Shown here piece by piece: positions 36,742-46,644 of a DNA stretch of 64,000 nt. The position numbers and the translations under genes were made by a program. How positions within the stretch are numbered: the first letter of the stretch is position 1; each line of letters begins with the position of its first letter. The notes under the pieces were generated by a model. It was not told the DNA's origin, searched no databases, and was given only the letters and a program-made list of their open reading frames with translations. The stretch is taken from NCBI RefSeq assembly GCF_026262505.1, contig NC_067204.1, positions 3,381,797-3,445,796 on the forward strand, given 5' to 3'. The DNA comes from Trichomonas vaginalis G3 (taxonomy: Eukaryota; Parabasalia; Trichomonadida; Trichomonadidae).

Positions 36742-37535
36742 GGGTTATGTGACTTTTTTTGTAAACGTAAGAATTCTTACAATATTGAACGATTTTGTAT
36801 CATTTTTTTGACATATGAAGTAAAAAACGTATGATTCTTACGTTTTTTATTCTTACGTTTTTGAATAAATCAAGATTTAAAAAATTTTCAAAAATGTAAG
36901 ACATGAATTTTTAATGTCTTTGATTATGACTTCATTGATTCCATTCAGGATTTAATTAATGTTAATTTTTTTTCATTTCATTATGTATGGGTTATGTGAC
37001 TTTTTTTGTAAACGTAAGAATTCTTACAATATTGAACGATTTTGTATCATTTTTTTTGACATATGAAGTAAAAAACGTATGATTCTTACGTTTTTTATTC
37101 TTACGTTTTTGAATAAATCAAGATTTAAAAAATTTTCAAAAATGTAAGACATGAATTTTTAATGTCTTTGATTATGACTTCATTGATTCCATTCAGGATT
37201 TAATTAATGTTAATTTTTTTTCATTTCATTATGTATGGGTTATGTGACTTTTTTTGTAAACGTAAGAATTCTTACAATATTGAACGATTTTGTATCATTT
37301 TTTTTGACATATGAAGTAAAAAACGTATGATTCTTACGTTTTTTATTCTTACGTTTTTGAATAAATCATTAAAAAAAAATGTATGATTCTTACGGTTTTT
37401 ATTCTTACGGTTTTGAATTCATACATAAAAGAAGCTATATATAGATGATGTCAGGTTATTCAATAATTCATTATTTTTGAATAACTGATTGGAATCAATG
37501 GAGTCATGAATGAGTAAAATAAACTTTAAAAATTC
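36742..37535. repeat. Left terminal repeat of Maverick B with 248-bp tandem units
   Basis: The motif GGGTTATGTGACTTTTTTTG recurs at 36,742, 36,989 and 37,237. A full unit starting TGACTTCATTGATTCCATTC lies at 36,927 and again at 37,175. Only the last copy matches the right end over its whole length, so the left end has gained about one and a half extra terminal units. The linking piece (ATGTAAGACATGAATTTTTAA) is an inverted copy of sequence just inside the terminal repeat (about 37,530-37,555). The repeat is full of CGTAAGAATTCTTACG-like palindromes. No coding frame. Confidence 0.85.
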
Positions 37536-37578
37536 ATGTCTTACATTTTTTGAATACTTTATTTTTATTTTGTATGAA

Positions 37579-38688
37579 ATGAGTGTCAAGACTAACGACG
37601 TTAAAAAATTAGGATTCACAAACAGGGAAATAAAGGATATATTAGAGGAGGCAGGTTATGAGGTTGATAAATATTATTTAAGAAATTGTCAAAAATTCGC
37701 GGAGTTTTTAAATGAGTTTGATTATGATGGAAAAATGAATAAAGATGATGTTATAAATTTCTTATATCCCGCATCTAAAAAGGAAGAAAAACCTAAAGAA
37801 CCTGATGTTTTCCCCGAATATTATGAAGAACGAATTAAAGATGATGAATACGATGAAATTGAAAGACTGGAAAAAATAAAAGATGAAATAGATGAAAAAA
37901 TTAAGGAATTAAGAGAAGTTGAAAAATATAATGAAAATGAAGTAGAGGGTTTAATGAATATCCCAGCTTCAGAATCAGAAGTTCAGAAATCTCATGAAGA
38001 AAGATATAAAAATTATGTCTCAGAATCAACACAAAATTTATTAGATGGTGAAATAGACGAAACACTTTCAGAAGAAGGTACTAAATTTATTCGTAAACAT
38101 AAGTTACAATTTATTGATAATGAAGAATACCCCTGTATCCTACTTTCACCACCTTTAGATTCCGAAAAATTCAAAAAAGCTCTTAAAAACGTGACATATG
38201 CAACTAATACGATTAAGAAAGAAGATCATGATATTTACACAAATTATTATTTAAATAAATGCACAGGTGTTGATAAAGTTTTTGATTTATTAGATAAAAT
38301 ATCAAAAGAAACCATTGGAACATATAAAATTTTGTGTGATTGTGGTTTCATTGTTGAAGATACCAATAATGTTTCATATGAAAGAACAGCACCGAAGGAA
38401 GACGAAGTTGAAAGGTCTATACCATTCGTTATTAAGAACATAAAAGATATGAAAACTTATAAACATTATATTTATTCATTTATTTCAGAAAAAATGGAAG
38501 CAACCCATAAAACATCTTCTCATCATTTTATAGCTATTCATACATTCCTTTTCAAAGTTGTGAAATTAAATAAGACAGGAATTAGATTTAATGTATCAGG
38601 GTACACATTCTTGAGTAAATTAAAATGTATTCGTCACGTCGCGGATGATAAAAATTTATGTGTTCTTAATTCATTTTATGGGCTTTAA
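37579..38688 (+). CDS. Maverick B 369-aa protein upstream of PolB, unknown
   Basis: Open from the ATG at 37,579 (MSVKTNDVKKLGFTNREIKD), chosen because the element-type leader TTTATTTTTATTTTGTATGAA precedes it. An N-terminal helical domain (~70 residues) is followed by a strongly charged coiled-coil region (EIERLEKIKDEIDEKIKELR), then a C-terminal domain with basic, aromatic text. It is the first gene of the left arm and lies directly upstream of PolB. A terminal-protein role (protein priming needs one) is possible by position, but no motif supports it. Confidence 0.65.
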   Translation: MSVKTNDVKKLGFTNREIKDILEEAGYEVDKYYLRNCQKFAEFLNEFDYDGKMNKDDVINFLYPASKKEEKPKEPDVFPEYYEERIKDDEYDEIERLEKIKDEIDEKIKELREVEKYNENEVEGLMNIPASESEVQKSHEERYKNYVSESTQNLLDGEIDETLSEEGTKFIRKHKLQFIDNEEYPCILLSPPLDSEKFKKALKNVTYATNTIKKEDHDIYTNYYLNKCTGVDKVFDLLDKISKETIGTYKILCDCGFIVEDTNNVSYERTAPKEDEVERSIPFVIKNIKDMKTYKHYIYSFISEKMEATHKTSSHHFIAIHTFLFKVVKLNKTGIRFNVSGYTFLSKLKCIRHVADDKNLCVLNSFYGL

Positions 38689-38729
38689 AAAATAAAGTTT
38701 ATTTTTATTTATTTTTTATTCTTACATAA

Positions 38730-41700
38730 ATGAACAAAAACGGAACAGCTAAAATGAATGATAATCAAATTAGAGCAGAAGGTAGAAGGTTATTTAAACG
38801 CTTCTATAACATTCCTGATGGTGTTAATCCTAAAACTCGTAGAAGCTATTTAAATGAAGCAATAGATGCATATGAAGGGTTTGACATTTCATCAGAAAGT
38901 GAGAGATTAGCGAGAATGTTAAATGTTAATATTGATTTCTATTATTGTGATCCTCAACCAGAAGACGTGGACATAAATAAGGTAGACTTTCCATTAGTGG
39001 AATCAATAATGATAGATCCAGAATTTGAAACAGTAAATATTTTATTAACACAGAGTCCATGTGGAAAACTTCACGCTGACAGAATAACAGACGTTGAAGC
39101 ACTCACCGGCTATAAAGTTTGTCCATATTGTAAAGAAGAAGTTTATTCTATCCGTGATGATCCAGAAAGGAAAAACCAAAGAAGATTTTTAAAGCATTGT
39201 GAGAAATGTAAAGAAAATAATGGAAGATTAATTCAAGACGTTCAATTGCAAAAGACACAGCAACCATATGCACCACATATTACGAAACAGAAGATATATC
39301 AGTGGTTATTAGCTCACAATTTGCAGAATATTATAAACCGACAAGATATTATATTACTTTTGACTTTGAAACATTAGAGACTAAAGAAGAATTACAACTT
39401 TCTGAGTGTGCAACTTTGAACGCTTACTTAAAACCATTCATGGTATCATCAACGGTTAAATTAAACGATAAAACATATACGAGGAATTTTTGCTTAACTT
39501 CGAGTGATTCTTTTATTTCTGATTGGATTGAGTTTTTATTTTCAACCTGTTCATTAGTTGCTAAATCAAATATTGAACAATATGAAGAATTATTGAAGCC
39601 GCAAACGGTGGGGACTTTGTCTCATACATTAAATGAAAAACAGAAGGAAGCATTTAAAGAACTTCTAGATGAGGAATTCAATAAAGTGAATATCATAGGT
39701 TTTAATTCGGGAAAGTTTGATTTAAATTTAATTCTTCGTGATTTAAACACTGCAAAATGGAAAATAAAATCAATGCTGGGTTCATCTTCACAATTTAAGC
39801 AAATCATTGTAAAGAAAACAAACGTTCCATATGAATTGAGATTTATTGACATCAGAAATTATATAGCGGGTGGGACATTAGACCAATTCACTCAAGATTT
39901 CGGAAACAATAAATCACGTGTTAAATCCTTTTTCCCTTATCAATTCATCACATGGGAAAATTACGAAGAAGAATTATATAAAGTGGAACCATTCACAAGA
40001 TTCATTTTATTCAGCATTAACTCAAGAAACTATATCAGATAGTGATTATCAAATATATCTCAATGATGCTAAAAATTTTAAGAATAGATTAGAATATTTT
40101 ATTCATTATTGCAATAAAGATGTTGAAATTATGATTGACCCAATGATAAAATTATTGAAGAAACATTTGTTTATAAAATTGATATGCTTCATAATCTTTC
40201 TTTATCATCGAATGCTTCAATGATTCGTTACGCTTTAGCATATAAAGACTTTAATCCTAATGAAAAATATCCTGAGGAAGAGATAGAATCAAGTTTTGAA
40301 TTAACGAAAAAGTATTGGAAATATAAAATTGAATCATATAAGAAACAAGATGAAAAAGCAGAAAGAGATACTAAAAATAATGTTTCAATGGATGATTTTC
40401 AATACTATCACGATTTAATCCTTTCATCTAAATGCAAAATGTGTGGTAAAGCGTTTACATATGCAAATAAACCAACATTAGATAGAATCGATAATGAAAA
40501 ACCACATACCAAAGAAAATTGTCAGTTAATGTGTTGTTATTGCAATGTCGTAAAATCAAATAAAGATGAAGATGTTCAACGTTTAAGAATCAATTTAAGA
40601 AATTATGCATTAAAAAATAATTTACCAATGACTTTAGATTCAGTTGAAGCTTATCACATTCTCCGTAATGGAATTACTGGTGGTCTATCAAATGTTCAAC
40701 ATAGAGTAATCTTAAAGGAATCACGCACATTAATAAACTTTCATATAATCCAGAAACTAAAACTGTATCAAATGAGGACACACCAACATTATGACTCATT
40801 TCGTTGGTGTTGATTTTAATTCATTATATCCTTCATCATTTTCATCTAATCCTCATGATTTCATTCAATATACTGACCATAAAATGTATATGCCGGGAAG
40901 ATTGAATGGTGTTATCATTTGTGATACAGCAACAAAGAAAGCAAAAGCACTGGGAATAATTAAGAAGAAAAATACTTTATTCGTGGCTGAAGTAAAGGGT
41001 CACATTGATGAAAAATACATTAATGATTACATAAACTTTTTACCGATAATAAGAAACTTAGATATTATCACAGATGAAAAAACAATTGGTGGTTTTATGT
41101 ATAATTACATGAAATCAAACAATCTACCAGTTGACCAGAAACAGAGAAAATTAACTCAGTTAGCATCAACACACAACCAATATCAACCATTTTCTTCTTA
41201 TTATCTTTGGTATCTAATAGACAGATTTCATTTTATCATTGATGACATTCAATCAATTTTAACATTTACTAAAAACACTTGTTTTAATGAATTTGCGAAC
41301 AAATTTATGAACGAAAGACAAAAGGCTGAATTAGAAGGAAATAAAGGAAAAAGTTTATTTTGCAAGATTTCACTTAATGGATCATATGGTTACGATGCAA
41401 TGAATACACAAAATTACACAAAGACTAAAATAATGAATGCACAGAAGGCACGCGTTGCATGTATGTCAAATAAGTTTAAAAACATAAGAGAAATAGGAGA
41501 GGATACGTATCAAGTGATGCTCAAAGATAGATTTTATAGATGTGATACATGTTTACAAGAGGCATTCTTCACTTTAGATAATGCTAAATACTGGTATTTG
41601 GTTTTCATTTATGATTTTATGTATAAATGCATGAATGTTAATCGTTTTCATTTCATTGAAGGTGATACTGATTCATCTTATTGGGCAATCGCTGGTGATC

Positions 41701-42195
41701 CAAATCTTCCTAACACTCAAGCATTTCAAGCAATTGTTACCGATAAACAATTTTATGATAAAAACATTTTCAAATTCGCACCATTTGATTTCTTCTGTTT
41801 TGATGAGAAATTTAAACCTAAATTAAAGAATAAAGCTGAAGAAAAAGCACATGAGAAGAAGTTATTGGGTTTAGCAATTGAGAAACAAGGTGATAACATG
41901 GTTGCTTTATGCCCCAAGTGTTATACATCATTCAACGGTTCAATTGATGGAGGTGATTTTAAAAAGATTGCACAAAAAATGAAAGGTGTTAGTTTACGAC
42001 AAAATAAACAATTAACACCTAAAAATTATTTGGATATAATAAATGATAAAGTGATATTTGATGGTCAGAATATTAATTTACAACTTAAAAACAGGACGGT
42101 CAATGACTCGCTTAACAATTGGTAAGACTGCATTAACAGGAGCACACACTAAGGCTGTATGTTGTGAAAATGGATGTTGTATGCCGTTTATTTAA
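38730..42195 (+). pseudogene. Maverick B protein-primed family B DNA polymerase (broken)
   Basis: PolB copies the linear element by protein priming. Visible: exonuclease motifs (ITFDFETLE, then NIIGFNSGKFDLNL), palm motif A (GVDFNSLYPSSFSS), motif B (KISLNGSYGY) and motif C (EGDTDSSYW). Between exonuclease and palm sits a Cys-rich HNH/endonuclease VII-like insert (CKMCGKAF...LDRIDNEKPHT...CCYCN). A CxxC zinc-knuckle pair (CPYCKEE...CEKCK) lies before the exonuclease. The gene opens after the promoter-like TTATTTTTTATTCTTACATAA. Broken, with about four to five breaks. Confidence 0.85.
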
Positions 42196-42217
42196 TACAA
42201 TTTAAAATTTTAATAAA

Positions 42218-42289
42218 ATGCCACAGAAGAGACAAAAGGAACCGTTAATGATGGTTTTGATTCTTGATCAAAGAGGTGAGCGCCCTTAA
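42218..42289 (+). CDS. Possible 23-aa leader-like peptide after PolB
   Basis: A tiny frame MPQKRQKEPLMMVLILDQRG ending ERP, located 22 bases after PolB and 24 bases before the next gene. It is kept only because it fills the gap neatly and follows an AT-rich leader. It may be nothing. Confidence 0.2.
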   Translation: MPQKRQKEPLMMVLILDQRGERP

Positions 42290-42313
42290 AACATTTATTT
42301 TATTTTTATATAA

Positions 42314-43834
42314 ATGGATAATGTAGATTTAAAAATTTTAATTGATGATTTAGTATTTAATCAAAATTTTCTTACTTATTATGAATTAAAAGCATATCTC
42401 CAAAAATATGATGAAAATATAACGGGTGATGATATGGATTATTATTGGCCACATTATAAAAATGAAATTTTGAAATATCATGATAAAATAATTTCTAAAA
42501 TTAAAGACAAAATTAAAAATAATGAATATCAAAGGGAAAAACTAAATCACAACTTAAACAATTGAAAGATTTCAAAAATAAAGTATTAACAGAAGAAGAT
42601 ATTGATGAATTATATATAATTATATAATCCTGAGCTGCAAAAAACAAAGGAACAAAAGCTAAAAGTGCAAAACGCCCAGGTCATTCAGACCATAAATGAA
42701 GCACAAGCTTTAATTTATGATTCATTAGTTAAACCACATTCAGCCCGACTTTTAAATGAAGATCAACTTTTGGAATTCATCCTTCAACATAAACTCGAAG
42801 CGGGAAAGTATATCAAACCTTTATATACAGCATATTTAAAACAAATGAATAGAATACATCCGGAATTAATGAAAGGAGGAATGAAATCCAAAAATCAAAG
42901 CAGATAAAATTAAACCACTTGCAACCCCAAAAACCTCCAACAGTAGTACCTCCTCCTCCTTCAGTTAATTCTTCATCATTCACTTTATTATATCCATTTC
43001 AAACATTAAAGAAGCAAAAAGATTTTAAAAAGGATTTCAAGATATTAAATAAACCAATTGACCCAAAAATTCAACCGTTAAAGGAAAAATTTGGTCGCCC
43101 TTCATTTGCACCATATCCATATTCATACGAAATCGATCATTTAGAATATTCAAAAGGAAACGTTACTTATTTATTTGCCATTAACATTAACACTAGATAT
43201 TTATATTGCATTCCGGTGAAAGGGAAAACAGAACAGGAAACAAGAAGAGCTATTCAATACTTACTAGATCATGAAAGAGTAGATAATATCAGGGGTGATA
43301 GTGATAAAGGATTTCGGGCAGCTATGGCTCATTATTTCCCACAAATTAATTTTTACTTTTCATCCTCTCCATATACGTTTCATAATAAAATAGTTGATGC
43401 AGTAATGAGAACTCTTAGAGATGCGTTAGGGGTTAACGGTCAGATATACTGGGATGGAAATCATGACTCCATCATACAGCAGTTAGTATATTATTACAAT
43501 AATACATGGCATAGAAGTATAAACATGAAACCGGTGGAAATGAAAAATGATATTTCAAAAGAATGGGAATATATTAGAAAGCAAATGGAAAGGTTAAATG
43601 ATGTTAAACGTGAACAAATTAATTCGGGGCTCATGAATTTTAAACAAGGGGATAAAGTTTTGATTCATCTCGATTATGGAAAAACTGATAAATCAATGAC
43701 AAAAGAAGACGAAGATTTGACACAATAGCTGAATTTGTTAGAATATTAACGGTAATGTATTATTTGAGGTTAACAATAAATTAATAGAAATTCCGATTTA
43801 TTTTATTACTCCATTATATTTAAATAACATTTAA
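42314..43834 (+). pseudogene. Maverick B retroviral-type integrase locus (broken)
   Basis: After the A/T promoter (TTTATTTTATTTTTATATAA) comes a helical region (MDNVDLKILIDDLVFNQNFL), which may be a small separate gene. Then follow the integrase N-terminus (QVIQTINEAQALIYDSLVKP) and the rve core: SYEIDHLEYSKGNVTYLFAI, the NIRGDSDKGF region, and FHNKIVDAVMRTLRDALG with YYNNTWHRSI after it. The C-terminal chromo/SH3-like part (NFKQGDKVLIHLDYGK) is seen. It integrates the element into host DNA. Broken, about three breaks. Distant from the Maverick A integrase. Confidence 0.75.
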
Positions 43835-43855
43835 TTTTTTTTTATTTCGTAAGAA

Positions 43856-44119
43856 ATGAGTGACAACGAAGCAACCAAGAGTCCAGACGATGAATATAAA
43901 AAGAAACTAAACAGAATTAAATCAAAAATATGCTATTGCAAAAAGAAGCAGCAATGTGGTGGGGTTGAAAACGATAAAGAAATAATCGAAAAATTAAAAA
44001 CTTACCGTTCAATCCTTAAACTGAGTGAAGCAAAAATAAAAGAATTTAATAGAATAAATAAATTGATTGGAAGAGATGAATTTAATAAAGATGAATTTTT
44101 AAACTCAATCCAAATTTAA
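43856..44119 (+). CDS. Maverick B 87-aa Lys-rich protein, unknown
   Basis: 87 residues from MSDNEATKSPDDEYKKKLNR. There is a CYCKKKQQC cluster near residue 27 and a helical, coiled-coil-prone remainder (EIIEKLKTYRSILKLSEAKIK). The leader TTTTTTTTTATTTCGTAAGAA before the ATG matches other genes of the element. It is the last plus-strand gene before the minus-strand cassette. The Cys cluster might bind a metal; nothing more can be said. Confidence 0.6.
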   Translation: MSDNEATKSPDDEYKKKLNRIKSKICYCKKKQQCGGVENDKEIIEKLKTYRSILKLSEAKIKEFNRINKLIGRDEFNKDEFLNSIQI

Positions 44120-44129
44120 TTTTTATTCC

Positions 44130-44502
44130 TCATCTTCTCTGTTTTTCACACATTTTTCCAACTTCTTCTTCAAACAAATGTTTAGCATTCTCTACTGTAT
44201 CTTCGAGTTCTTCTTCATCTAACTTCTCATGAACTTTCTTGTCTATGGAGTCCATAATTTTTCCAACTGCTATGCAATATTTTGGTGAAGCCCACATTGC
44301 TACAGTGTTTACTAAAAGTCTATGAACATAATAACCTTTCAAACCAGGAGCCAAATTCTTGCGATTTTCATACGGAATCTCTTCACTTGGTTGCTTTGAC
44401 TGAACGAATGAGACGTAACTGTTTGTTATACTGTATGTACTCGTATTCTTCATTTATGGCTTCATGGACTATAACTGTTGTTGTGTTCTCTGATGTTGTC
44501 AT
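44130..44502 (-). pseudogene. Maverick B chimeric KilA-N remnant
   Basis: The N-terminal text (MTTSENTTTVIVHEAINEEY) matches KilA-N B of Maverick A (7,723-8,616). The C-terminal text (AVGKIMDSIDKKVHEKLDEE, then LEDTVENAKHLFEEEV) matches KilA-N A (10,978-11,994). The DNA is highly similar to both. So it appears to be a recombinant of two KilA-N genes, shorter than either, and broken (about one to two breaks). It marks the left edge of the block shared by the two elements. Confidence 0.65.
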
Positions 44503-44576
44503 TACTGTCTTTACATACAAAATAAATAAAACTAACTTTATTTTCTGACTTTCACAAAAGACCAAAAATAAACGCT

Positions 44577-45187
44577 TTACATGTATTTTTCAGCAACTTC
44601 GTCAAATAATTTTATAGCTTTATCTATCTCATCTACTTCAAACGTTTCTTTACCTTTCGTGGGAGCACCATACATTTTCTCAAAAACTTCAAGCAGTTCT
44701 GTTTCAGCAGCTCTCATATCATTAACAAACACAACCTTGACTCTATTGACTGTACTGTCATATCTTTGAGTTATATTATATGTCTTCCTATCTTATATCT
44801 TTTTGTGTTGAAGTCCTTCGGTTTCTGAACGATGTAAAGTAAGCCTTCACTGCAACGTTCCGTATCGAATGAACCATATGTTATGAAGTTATATCCAACA
44901 ACTGGGTCTAACCATAACAAAACTATTGGTATAAGACTTTTGTCTATAAGATATGCTCTTGTTCCATGAAATGCTACTGATATCATAAGCTCAGGATTTC
45001 TTGTCAAAATTTTCTGAGTTGAAGCATTTCTAACCCAGTCGTTTGTTTTCTTTCCAGATGGAGATATAATGTCTGACAAAGAATATTTGTTGTATTTCTT
45101 TGAGTATCTTACGTTTAAATCACCTATTCTAACCACTTTGGTGTCATTGTCTATCTTTCTAACTGTTTCAAACTCAATGTTTGTCAT
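44577..45187 (-). pseudogene. Maverick B KilA-N plus GIY-YIG/T5orf172 gene (broken)
   Basis: Close copy of 8,705-9,316: same start (MTNIEFETVRKIDNDTKVVR), same KilA-N text and same C-terminal T5orf172-like part, with high DNA identity. About one break. The leader TATGTAAAGACAGTA also matches. Known members in large DNA viruses combine a DNA-binding KilA-N domain with a GIY-YIG-like domain. Confidence 0.7.
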
Positions 45188-45399
45188 TACTGTCTTTACA
45201 TACAAAACAAAATAATAAATAAAAATAAAATTAGCGTTATTTTTCTAACTAATGAAATTCATTATTTTTGAAGAACTGATAGGGTCACCGGGTCACCAGG
45301 TCACCAGATAATTCAACTTCTCTGAAAAAATGTGACAACATGACATTTTGACAACAACATAGGAGGATGGCATTTATTCATTATTTTTGTGCTGAATTC

Positions 45400-45500
45400 A
45401 ATAAAAATAATTTTTAGGTGAAGAGGTGAGATCTCACCTTTTTTTCACCTAATTTTTCACCTCTTTTTTTTCACCTCTTTTTTTTTCACCTCTTTTTTCA
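45400..45500. repeat. Nested palindrome of Maverick B, 3' of the CxxC gene
   Basis: Core TTAGGTGAAGAGGTGAGATC, in which the palindrome GGTGAGATCTCACC sits within GGTGAA...TTCACC pairs, followed by TTTTTCACCT repeats. It lies directly after the stop at 45,498 and occupies the same place as 9,694-9,757 in Maverick A, but its sequence is different. Confidence 0.8.
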
Positions 45501-46439
45501 CAAGCGTTTTACATGAATTGTACGATGTATATTTGAAATCCTAAACAATTTCGTAGCTTCAATTTCTTCTTTTAGTACATCGAATGTTTTAATCATGCCG
45601 AAAGTCTCTTTATATTTCTTCTTGACGTCAGACAGAAGGAAATCTTCTGCAGTTGGATAGTTTTTGTTCAGAAATGTCAACATATCCATTTTATCTTCTG
45701 CTGGCTTTTCTGCTTCTTTCTTTAAGTCTGCATAGTCGTTTCGCATTCTTTCTATCTCTTTGACTGAGTAGTTATATTTTCTTATTGCTGCTTTACATTT
45801 TGAACATTGCGGATTCATTTTTGCGTTATACATTGAAATAAAACCCGCTAGAACAACTAAGGCGTCAATGGTTTTCTTTAACTCAAAAGCTGCTGGTTTT
45901 AACTGTTCATGCCATACCTTACCTCTTCTATCTTTATCTCTTATTTCCCAAACACATTTTGCAACTAATGAAACAAAGTTATCGTATGTCTTAAACTCCA
46001 CCGATTTATATATGTCAGAAATATTTTTATAAACCATGTCGCAATCTTTGTCCATAACTTTATGGTTGCAATGATATCCTAGAAACTCATAATTTACTTT
46101 ACGTATGAATTTCTTTATTTCTACTGAGTCAGTTGGTTTCACTTCTATTTCGTCGAATTCAGGAATAGTTAGTTTTTGCTGTTGGATTTCAGGCAATTTG
46201 GGTAAATGGTCAATAATGTCCTGCATTTCATAAAGATACTGTTCATTTGTTTCATCTTTCGCACTACAGTCTAAATTACTTGTTAAAAGTTCTTGCTTTA
46301 TCTTCTGGATTTCTGTTTCAAAAGTATATGAAGAAGGAATAAAGCTTTTCATCTCTACCAACATTGACGTAGGATTCATGACTAGCGAGTTTGGTGCTGT
46401 AGTTGTTTGAATTGTTGTTGTGCCGATTGTTGAAATCAT
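45498..46439 (-). CDS. Maverick B 313-aa CxxC protein, unknown
   Basis: Homologue of 9,765-10,661, open over 313 residues (MISTIGTTTIQTTTAPNSLV). It has the same CSKCKAAIRKYNYSVKEIER segment around residue 215 and the same predicted coiled coil. There are a few insertions (for example NHKVMDKDCDMVYKNIS). It is flanked on both sides by inverted copies of the Maverick B palindrome. That it stays open in an otherwise decaying element, with its flanks conserved in arrangement, suggests selection or recent arrival. No enzymatic motif recognised. Confidence 0.7.
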   Translation of the reverse strand: MISTIGTTTIQTTTAPNSLVMNPTSMLVEMKSFIPSSYTFETEIQKIKQELLTSNLDCSAKDETNEQYLYEMQDIIDHLPKLPEIQQQKLTIPEFDEIEVKPTDSVEIKKFIRKVNYEFLGYHCNHKVMDKDCDMVYKNISDIYKSVEFKTYDNFVSLVAKCVWEIRDKDRRGKVWHEQLKPAAFELKKTIDALVVLAGFISMYNAKMNPQCSKCKAAIRKYNYSVKEIERMRNDYADLKKEAEKPAEDKMDMLTFLNKNYPTAEDFLLSDVKKKYKETFGMIKTFDVLKEEIEATKLFRISNIHRTIHVKRL

Positions 46440-46550
46440 ATCTTTTATACAAAATAAAAAATAAATAAAAATAAAACTAACTTTATTTTTCTATCTTAAG
46501 TAAATTCATGAAAATTCACGAGAAAGCTAAAGCAATCTGAGCCGCTAAGC

Positions 46551-46615
46551 GGTGAGGGTGAAAAAAGAGGTGAAAAAAAGGTGAGATCTCACCTCTTCAC
46601 CTAAAAATTATTTTT
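46551..46615. repeat. Nested palindrome of Maverick B, 3' of the fiber gene
   Basis: GGTGAAAAAAAGGTGAGATC followed by TCACCTCTTCACCTAAAAAT: outer GGTGAA/TTCACC around the inner palindrome GGTGAGATCTCACC. It lies after the fiber stop (46,645) and upstream of the CxxC gene. A GAGCCGCTAAGCGG piece precedes it. Confidence 0.8.
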
Positions 46616-46644
46616 GGTGTAAATTTATGATAAAAATAAATGAT

